Source: Armadillidium nasatum | Taxonomy: Eukaryota > Arthropoda > Malacostraca > Isopoda > Armadillidiidae | Assembly (NCBI GenBank): GCA_009176605.1 | Contig: SEYY01001037.1 | Span: 126,690-170,655 of the forward strand | Length of the DNA: 43,966 nt | Direction: 5' to 3' | Shown here: piece after piece, positions 25,017 through 43,966 of the stretch | How positions within the stretch are numbered: position 1 is the first letter of the stretch | Layout of the letters: each line of letters opens with the position of its first letter | Made by a program: the position numbers and the translations under genes | Notes under the pieces: model-generated | Database searches by the model: none | Seen by the model: the letters and a program-made list of their open reading frames with translations, nothing else | Told to the model about the DNA's origin: nothing

Positions 25017-26201
25017 TTGTCTCAAGATCATGCAGCAAGAGTCCTTTTCCAAAGAACTGGATTTTCTGCAGAAGATATCAAACTTAACCCTTCTTCAACT
25101 GCACGACCTCCAGATTTGGTTAATCGCTTGAATCTCTTCTTGGATGACTTTGGTCTCATCAGAAGTAAGGGACGTATTTCACGATCGAACTACTACCAAT
25201 ATGAAGTTCTTAATCCTATCTTATTAGGAAAGAGTCATCATTTGACTATTTTATTGGTTAAAGATGCTCATTTTAGATGTAAGCATCTAGGCATACAAGC
25301 AACACTCACCCATCTGAGATTGCGAGGTTTTTGGATAACATCTGCTCGTGCAACAATCAAGAAAGTCCTTGCAGATTGCATAGTCTGTAAAAAGTTCAAT
25401 TCCTTTTCATTTAGATACCCTCGTTTCACGAATTTCACCAAGGCACAGGTTGAACTTTTCCGTCCTTTCAAGCACCTAGGAGTCGACTTTACCAAACACT
25501 TGTGTGTCAGAGTTAAGGGTGCCAGTCAGGCTCAGAAGATGTATGTTTTAATCTTCACTTGCCTCAACATTCGAGCCATATATCTGGATCTTCTTCCAGA
25601 TATGTCTTCAAAATCGTTCGTGCAATCCTTTCAAAGGTTTGTTAACAAATTTGGTGTCCCTGATGTCCTTTATAGCGATAACGCTAAGTCCTTCACTCAG
25701 GGAGCAGATGCCATAGAAGTCGTTTGTGGTATCTGAGGATGGTGGAGAGTTTCTCCGTCATAATCAAATTAAACACCAGCGAATACCTTTATATAGTCCT
25801 TGGGTAGGAAGTATGTGGGAACGTATGATAAGGGTTGTGAAAGACTGTCTTCATAAGACAGTTGGACGTTCCTCTTTGGAGTATTTTAGTTTCATTACTA
25901 TTCTTTCTGACATAACAGACGCTATAAACTCCAGACCTCTCACATACACTTCGTCAGATAATGATATCATTACCTCTTACGCCTAATTGTTTTCTGAAAC
26001 CTCAAGCAAGAACGGGCTTGGTGTTGCCAGGAACCAATTCTGATAATCAGTTCTGGAACTCTGCCTCTTCAGGTCGAGAAGAACTAATTCGTTCTCTTAA
26101 GAGTTCCTCAGAAATATTTCGAGGAATTCAGGACTCGTTGGTATAACGAGTACCTGGTTGGTCTCAGAGAAACCAGTCGGGATCTTTATCAGGCCAAATG
26201 G
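25017..26201 (+). pseudogene. BEL/Pao integrase and C-terminal domain, cut by the gap
   Basis: A zinc-binding H-H-C-C domain is visible (DAHFRCKHLGI, then CIVCKK, about 25263-25395). The DDE core follows: Asp GAC at 25485-25487 (LGVDFTK), Asp GAT at 25677-25679 (YSDNAKSF) and, after a frameshift near 25735, Glu GAA at 25819-25821 (GSMWERMIR). NSRPLTYTSSD and, in another frame, LTPNCFL follow. WYNEYLVGLRE near 26138-26170 marks the DUF5641-like tail typical of BEL/Pao. The 100-N gap begins at 26202, so the 3' LTR is not seen. Confidence 0.88.
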
Positions 26202-26301
26202 NNNNNNNNNNNNNNNNNNNNNNNNNNNNNNNNNNNNNNNNNNNNNNNNNNNNNNNNNNNNNNNNNNNNNNNNNNNNNNNNNNNNNNNNNNNNNNNNNNN
26301 N
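26202..26301. other. Assembly gap of 100 N
   Basis: Exactly 100 N. It separates BEL/Pao sequence from an unrelated LINE on the opposite strand, so sequence is missing here. Confidence 1.
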
Positions 26302-32612
<6,311 letters not shown>

Positions 32613-32679
32613 ATATATATTATTACCACTCACGATAGAGCCCAATTCACGTAGTTTGTGTTGATCGATCAATAACAGA

Positions 32680-33723
32680 ATAAAAAAAAAAAAACTACAA
32701 CTCCCTCCTATCCCAAATTTTCGTAGGTGCGCTTTAAAGTAATTGAAATTAATTCAGCAAGAAACACAGAAGATAGAAGAGAATTCCTCAAAACACTGGT
32801 GGCTGGAGAGAGAGGATCTCAGAGTGAACAATCCTTGAGTTGCTTATGTCCACACAAAATTTAAGGGCAGACAATGCACCTCTTGTGCCACGAGGCAGTC
32901 GTAAAGGCGGAAATATACGAGTGGACATTTCCATTGACCATTTGCTGCTGTAGTACCTATAGAAAAGAGACAATGCACCAACGTCACGTTGCAAAGATAA
33001 ACTTCAAGTGAATTACAAAGAGCGGAAAAACTTGTCTTTTATTTTAGCCTTTGGCTCAACCCTATCCAAAAGACGTGTGAAACCTGAGCCACCCCAGATA
33101 TGAGAGCAGTACTCCATTCAAGGGTGGATGAGGCTGTTGCATAACTGAAGTAATAAATTCTCGCAGTATAAACAGAACTCCCAGCTTCTTTGAGGCAGCC
33201 CTAGCAACCATTGTGATGTTAGGTTTCCAAGATTTTTTTTTGCTTATGTGAAGGCCAAGGTTGTTTATACTGTCAACAGAAGAGACGGTAGAGCCATCAA
33301 AAGAAATAAAAAAGTTAGAAGGTATCTTTGAGAGGGACATTTCAAGAAGTTATGTTTGTAAAGAGTTGAATTTCACAAGGTTGAGACGATCCCCCAGGGA
33401 AATTCTATTCAGATCATCAAGAATGGATTCAGAAAGATGAAGATGTGAGGCACCTATAGATGCAAAAGAGGGAGCAGGTTTGAAATGAGTGAAAAATGGA
33501 GAATCGAGTCATCGGCTTATGAATGGATGGGGTTTGATGAGCGACTGAGATCATTAATGAAAAGTAGGGATAGAGTAGGAGATAAGACAAAATCCTGAGG
33601 AACAACACTATTGACAGAAAATGAAGAAGTCACCCAATCAACAACAGTCGAAATGGAACGATTAGAAAGAAAACTAGAATTATGCGGGCAAAGAGGAGGA
33701 GGAAACCCAAAGGATGGAGCTTG
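32680..33723 (-). pseudogene. LINE family 2 relative, 3' half
   Basis: On the minus strand it is collinear with F2 from the LSKLPSFGF-equivalent (33695-33723) through the YADD-equivalent (about 33505-33520). It continues with SLSKIPSNFFISFDGS near 33280-33337, KKLGVLFILREF near 33150-33185, and RDVGALSLFYRYY near 32945-32990. The 3' end differs from F2 and finishes with a T run on the plus strand (an A tail on the element strand) at 32683-32694, not with (TA)n. It is a divergent subfamily or an altered copy. The 5' side is fused to F3 without (TA)n. Confidence 0.72.
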
Positions 33724-35755
<2,032 letters not shown>

Positions 35756-36470
35756 TTCGAATTTTGCGCTATCAAGAATTGTTGGATTTGATTCAAAATG
35801 AGCCGGACTTTCTTAACTCTGTCGTAACCGGAGATGAGTTCTAGATGTTCGAGTACGACCCAGAATTGAAAAGGCAGAGCAGCGAGTAGAACACAAAATC
35901 ATCCCCCGCCCCAAGAAAGCGCGAATGAGCAAGTATCGCATCAAAAGGATGCTCATTGTCTTTTTTGACGTCCGAGGAATCGTCCATTTTGAGTTTGTAC
36001 CGCAGGGACAAACTGTCAACTCAGCCTTTTCCTTGCAGGTGCTCAAGAGATTGAAACGCCGGGTCGCGCGCGTGAGGGCTGACATCAAAGACACGGTCAA
36101 GCTCTACCATGACAATGCCCCCAGCCACACAGCATTCATCGTTACCAATTTTCTGACCCGGAGCAACACCCCGGTGGTCACCCAGCCCCCTTACAGTCCA
36201 GACTTGGCTCCGTGCGACTTTTTTTTGTTTCTCTGACTGAAGAGAGAGCTGAAAGGAAAGCATTGGAAATCCGTGGAAAACATTCAAAAACATTTCACAA
36301 CGTTCCTAAGAGGCATTCCGGTCGAGGAGTTTCAGGGGGCCTTCCAAGTATGGCAGACACGTCTCCGCAAGTGTATTGATGCTGGGGGAGAGTATTTCGA
36401 AGAATGTTAAGCATTTGTACCGGTAGGATCAAGAAATAAATTTATCCCAGCAAATGCGCATTACTTTCAT
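35756..36470 (+). pseudogene. Mariner (DD34D) transposase, 5'-truncated
   Basis: Begins mid-gene with LRYQELLDLIQNEPDFL, then VVTGDE (first catalytic Asp), a premature stop, and EYDPELKRQSSE. Next come RIKRMLIVFFDVRGIVHFEF, LYHDNAPSHTA (second Asp) and YSPDLAPCDFFLF (third Asp). Exactly 34 residues separate the last two Asp, the mariner spacing. A stop near 36234 and another near 35843 interrupt the frame. It ends YFEEC-stop at 36408-36410. About the first 150 residues (the DNA-binding part) are replaced by F1 sequence. Confidence 0.88.
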
Positions 36471-36482
36471 AATGGACTATAT

Positions 36483-37070
<588 letters not shown>

Positions 37071-37080
37071 TAACTTACAG

Positions 37081-37156
37081 AAACGGCCGCCTGATAATAG
37101 CTACTATGTTAAAACTTGTAGTGCAAATCCTAAGAAAACAAAGTGGTGGTATCATG
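37081..37156 (+). CDS. UBE2W: UBE2W ubiquitin-conjugating enzyme E2 W, C-terminal exon
   Basis: After acceptor TTACAG, the frame in phase 0 (continuing CKEK from 15301) reads [20 protein letters not shown] followed by KWWYH. It is nearly the vertebrate UBE2W C-terminus ([21 protein letters not shown]). One base (G, 37156) follows, then a perfect donor GTAAGT at 37157. The vertebrate protein ends with a few more residues beginning with Asp (GAN codon), so a tiny last exon should exist downstream, split after the G. I did not find it with confidence. Read without splicing, the frame would end Gly-Lys-stop four bases into the putative intron, so an alternative end cannot be excluded. The C-terminal tail of UBE2W is part of its unusual, partly disordered catalytic region. 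Confidence 0.93.
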
Positions 37157-39666
37157 GTAAGTAATAAGGTCTCTGTATTTTTTTCGTTTCTTAAAGTTTG
37201 TGCTTTACTGAAACTACTTTCGAAATTTACGGTAAAGTAAATAAAAATTCCAAAATGAGAAAACTACTTTAATGTAGTGCCGACGAGAGTTGTCAACGAT
37301 AGTTTCTCCTACTGTAGTTTTTCCATTGGAAAAACTTAAAAATGAAATAATTCAAAATTTTGGTAATCACTTTTAATTATGAATTTTATGTTGACCAAAT
37401 ATAAAAATTAAAAATCATTACCGCAATATAATTAGCATTACACAATGAGACAACAGATTTCTTTCTTTTTGTGCATATACCAAAAATCATCTCAAAGTGC
37501 AGCCGTATAGGTAATAAGCTTATAATTTAAATTATTGCTCTCTTTATTAATACAAATAGTCTTTACTTGATTTACATTTAATAATACTGCATTTTCAATT
37601 CAAATCAAAATTAATTACGAATCCATTTTAAATAAATTATAAATACATAAATTATAAATTACTGGCATTTACTAAATTATTATGCATCAAAATTTGCAGC
37701 CATATCAATAATTTCTTCCATATTGTGTGTTTTTAGCTTGTTTTTCCACCCAAAGAATCTCTACATTTGCACCAGTTTTGCTAAAAGCTCATTACTCAAT
37801 TTGGGTTGGATTAGACCAGCTGAACTGAACCATCTATACCAAGGACTGAAGTGTAATTTTGGTGAAAAAGAAGTCATAAAAGAAAATTTTTTCTCTGCTT
37901 CCAGTACAGTTATTTGCCTTATGTACTGCCAGTACTTTATTCGGAATAGCTTGTTCATAGACTTTTAAAAAGATGTTTCAGGGAACACTGATGCATCGTC
38001 TCTCATAATTCTAATTGTGTAATCGGCATCATGGATGAAAAAAAAGTTGTTATATTTGCTGTTCTTCTCTACTGTCTTTATTTCTTTTATGATCTGTTAA
38101 ATAGCTCAGTAAATGCAGAGAAGTTGCAATTTCATTAAATTTTCTCTCAGTTTGTGTTTTGGTAATCTTCTTTGATATTTTTGTTTGTCATTAGGTTTAC
38201 CAGATACCGATGTAGTCTTACTCTATAGCATGTTGTGGTCATCCTGTGAAAGAACTCAAAAACAAATAAAAATAACAACATACCATACCAGTCTGTTAAT
38301 GAAAATTGTGAGCAGTTAACTCTGATGTTTTGACAATTGTGCTTCAGTAATAATTTATTACAAATTTACAATCGGATATATTTTTGAATTTTCTTAAAAT
38401 ATTTTGTACAAAAAAAATAAACGTATTTATTAAGTAGACTTACATAAAGTAATTGATAGTCTTAGATATGGTGTCCAGCTGCAAAAGCATGTGTTTTGCC
38501 CCTATTAAGAGCAGTATGTTATTGATATATGTAGATAAGTTGTTGGCATTCTCTCTTCTGATTTCCACATATTTGATATGTTTCTGAAAAATGTGTCTAT
38601 GTAGGAGGCTCTTTGACTGGTTCACCTGAAGTAATTTAGTGAAGTAGTTTACATACTCGTACAGGATGCTAAATTGTATACTAATTATTTAAGTGTTTCA
38701 TTCATTTATTTCTTCAAATTATTCAAAAACGTTGGCATTATGACAATTTTGGTGAGCACATAACTTAGTCATGATTAGAATGTTTTTATTACATGTTACT
38801 TTGTTGGTAGATGAGACAGAACACCTTTTACTTCTAGCCAGCCAAGAGGTTGGTGGTGTTCACGGAGGTATCTTTGTATTTTTATGATGAGGCCAAAACT
38901 GATATTGAAGTAGCAGTGCTTTCCCCCAAGTTTAAATAGTACGCACTGCGGCCTTATACAATTAGGTCTGGTTTCCTTTAAGAATTAGCTGATATTTACA
39001 AAGGAAAAAACCATTGGAGGAAATTACTAGCTAACAAGATAAGCAAATAAATTTTGTCATTTGTCAATCTTGTGGGTTTCTTTTAAACAGATGTTCTTAT
39101 AGCTAACTACCAGTTGTACAAGTTTCATTTGTTTCATTGTCTGTTACAAACCCTCATTTATTGCCCCATATTCTATTGCATTCAAAATGCTCTTCTTAGC
39201 TAGTTCAAAATATTACTTAAATGTTTTGCTTTCACTACCAATGCAACAGTACCAAGTGGATATGATTTTCCCCCTCAATGGATCAAGATTGCTAAATGGA
39301 TTCATTGTGGATGATGTTTTATCAGCCATCTTGTGAAATTACACACATTTTATTCCTAAATGGAGGTCTAATTTTCTTAATTACTTGGTTATGTGCTTCA
39401 TTTAGAAGTTGGCTAGAACTATTCTTGTTAAAATGCTCAGGCGTTTATGGCTAGTTCGTGCCTCTTCTAATACATCCGTGGAATGTTTCATCATCTTTGG
39501 AAAAAGAATCCCGTTTGAAAAAGTTAGCTCTAATTAGTAATTAACCTTGCTTTTAATTTTCTATTCATTAACCAAGGGCAAAATGTGAACTTTATAATAT
39601 TAAGAAAGGAATTATAAATGAAAATACATATGATAATAATGATAAGTAAATTAAAAAAAAAATTTG

Positions 39667-39667
<1 letters not shown>
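37157..39667. other. Unassigned interval after the UBE2W exon
   Basis: It starts with a consensus donor (GTAAGT). AT-rich; no element family recognised. The minus strand shows coding-like islands with scattered stops at about 37740-38100, 38444-38625 and 39080-39340, compatible with an old gene or element remnant. No last UBE2W exon was identified. Confidence 0.5.
38444..38625 (-). CDS. Exon-like open segment, unknown protein
   Basis: The minus strand shows acceptor TTACTTCAG just above 38625, 60 open codons and donor GTAAGT (plus-strand ACTTAC at 38438-38443). The peptide starts VNQSKSLLHRHIFQKHIKYV and includes RRENANNL, INNILLLIGAKH and LDTISKTINYF. It is helical, basic and free of stops. 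I do not recognise the family. Flanking minus-strand islands are broken, so it may be part of a decayed gene or element, not a live exon. Confidence 0.35.

Positions 39668-39728
<61 letters not shown>
39668..39728. repeat. Poly(T), 61 nt
   Basis: An uninterrupted T run. On the minus strand it would be an A tail of a retroposed sequence lying at higher coordinates, but no retroposon body is recognised next to it. Confidence 0.9.
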
Positions 39729-39732
<4 letters not shown>

Positions 39733-39824
39733 ATAAGTTCCGAAATGTCTACTGCTTATTATAAATCTATCAAAAAATAAATTATTAAATTATTACAGAT
39801 AATTATTATCATTATTGATTAGGG

Positions 39825-39935
39825 ATGGAGTGAAGTATCGGTATATTTTTAGGTATCGGTATTGAGCTGTCAGGTATCGGTATCGTCTAAAAATGACCGA
39901 CATCGATACCAGATTTTTTTAAGTAACTTAATCCC
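39825..39935 (+). mobile_element. ATCGATA/GTATCGG-type hAT terminal fragment
   Basis: TAGGGATGGAGTGAAGTATC at 39832 is followed by at least four GGTATCGGTAT-like units. It resembles the ends at 18481, 41690 and (inverted) 2595. Only one end is seen. Confidence 0.5.
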
Positions 39936-40938
<1,003 letters not shown>

Positions 40939-41216
40939 GTCACAACGAATATTAAAAAGTTTTTTCATAGACAAAAAATCTCGATAAAGAAGGACGAACA
41001 TAATGCAGGTGTTTATTAGGTCCCTTGCAAAGATTGCGATAGTGTTTACATTGGTGAGACGGTGGATTTTAAAAGAAGAAAATACCAACATAAATATTCG
41101 CTTCAAGTTGGAGATGAAAATTCTGCTTTACATAGGCATCCTATATCTAATAATCATAGAATTGGACTGGAAGAGATGAAATTGTTAATTAAAGAAGATA
41201 ATGTAAATAAAAGACA
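40939..41216 (+). pseudogene. Penelope-like GIY-YIG endonuclease, inverted segment
   Basis: The plus strand reads TTNIKKFFHRQ, then NAG-GVY (41008-41016), a stop, VPCKDCDS, YIG (41047-41055), ETVDFKRRKYQHK and SALHRHPISNNHRIGLEEMK, ending RQFIG at 41216. GVY-YIG with the CKDC zinc-finger-like motif is the endonuclease of Penelope-like retroelements. The last about 95 nt repeat, in inverse orientation, the start of the copy at 40523-40938. The RT part is missing, and the right end joins a minus-strand F1 LINE directly. Confidence 0.85.
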
Positions 41217-41688
41217 GTTTATAGGGACCCCTCCCACGAAAGCAATAATCTTTCCATGGGAAATCAGAGAAGTACAACCGCAAGTCAGACCAGTTAGCAG
41301 CACCGAAGTGTCACAAGCGTCTCCTCGCCGAAGGCGAGGGCCGTTCTTTCTGAAGACTTGAAGAGACAGGACAAGATACGGAGATAAGAAGGGGATCGGA
41401 GGAACCCAGAGGAGGAAAGAGTTTAACAGTATAAGGAGAAGGATAAGAAGTAAGGAAAAGATCAAGTATGTTGGGTTTATCACCAAGACGGTGAGGGATA
41501 CGGGTAGGGAGTTGCACCAACTGCTCAAGGTTGTTCTGGATAGAAAGTTGTAGGCGAGTTCACCGGCTGGATCATGTGAACTAGATGAAAGCCATTGGCG
41601 GTGGTGAACATTGAAATCACCTAAAACGATGATTTCGGAGAAAGGAGAAGAAGACAGAATGTGCTCTATTTTGGAGTTTAAATATAGG
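41217..41688 (-). pseudogene. LINE family 1 (F1), endonuclease fragment
   Basis: The minus strand reads [67 protein letters not shown] and [12 protein letters not shown] (41400-41440). This is the cleanest F1 GDFN motif in the window, but the catalytic SDH is SDP here (His lost). It ends against the Penelope-like element at 41216 and against a hAT end at 41689. Confidence 0.85.

Positions 41689-43966
<2,278 letters not shown>

Noticed and set aside
20700..26201. Endogenous retrovirus with an envelope gene
   Set aside because: Domain order and motifs are BEL/Pao gag-pol. Nothing like an envelope is visible before the gap, so a retrotransposon is the supported call.
38809..38873. Possible last UBE2W exon starting after TTGGTAG with a Glu/Leu-rich reading and a following GT
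   Set aside because: It would give a longer tail unlike the short conserved UBE2W C-terminus. The acceptor is only fair and no conservation supports it.

Overview
This window is a stretch of repeat-choked eukaryotic DNA, most likely from an invertebrate and plausibly an arthropod such as a crustacean. The repeat families (single-ORF APE-type LINEs, RTE-like LINEs, BEL/Pao, Penelope-like, mariner, hAT) fit this, but the species cannot be fixed from the sequence. About 28 long (TA)n microsatellites, together roughly 3.9 kb by my tally, divide the window into blocks. Almost every block is a mobile-element copy. Two 100-N scaffold gaps (3367-3466, 26202-26301) are present.

The only convincing host gene is on the + strand: two exons of the ubiquitin-conjugating enzyme UBE2W. 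The catalytic-cysteine exon is 15146-15301 and the C-terminal exon is 37081-37156. The phase-0 intron between them is 21.8 kb, its 5' splice site is the first unit of a (TA)n tract, and another (TA)n tract ends about 17 nt before the acceptor. Upstream UBE2W exons were not found in 1-15145, and the last few codons were not located after 37156. An unassigned exon-like segment lies on the minus strand at 38444-38625.

Layout: 1-181 3' end of LINE family 1 (F1); 298-2789 hAT transposon with terminal inverted repeats; 2854-3366 another hAT end; 3467-6008 F1; 6118-6991 hAT-like ends; 7117-8214 RTE-like LINE family 3 (F3, minus); 8315-11298 near-complete LINE family 2 (F2); 11523-12548 F1 (minus); 12648-12853 short GGATG-rich hAT-like element; 12941-15145 mostly unassigned, with a tRNA-like sequence and a palindrome cluster; 15146-15301 UBE2W exon; 15441-18174 longest F1 copy (minus); 18175-19289 giant (TA)n tracts; about 19290-26201 BEL/Pao LTR retrotransposon, 3' end lost in a gap; 26302-26931 LINE family 4 (F4, minus); 27046-29930 F1; 30117-32208 F2 (minus); 32330-32492 hairpin-rich short element; 32680-33723 F2 (minus) fused to 33724-34390 F3; 34500-35755 F1 5' part fused to 35756-36470 mariner; 36717-36846 F3 3' end (minus); 37081-37156 UBE2W exon; 37157-40409 mostly unassigned; 40523-41216 Penelope-like element in an inverted arrangement; 41217-41688 F1 (minus); 41689-42570 hAT end and an AGGTCA-rich repeat; 43401-43966 near-perfect inverted repeat around (TA)n.

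None of the element genes is intact as read: all carry stops, frameshifts or truncations. The most striking pattern is that unrelated retroelements end exactly at (TA)n, often on both sides. This suggests that (TA)n tracts act as preferred or specific landing sites, or that element ends generate (TA)n, and that this has packed a UBE2W intron with nested insertions.
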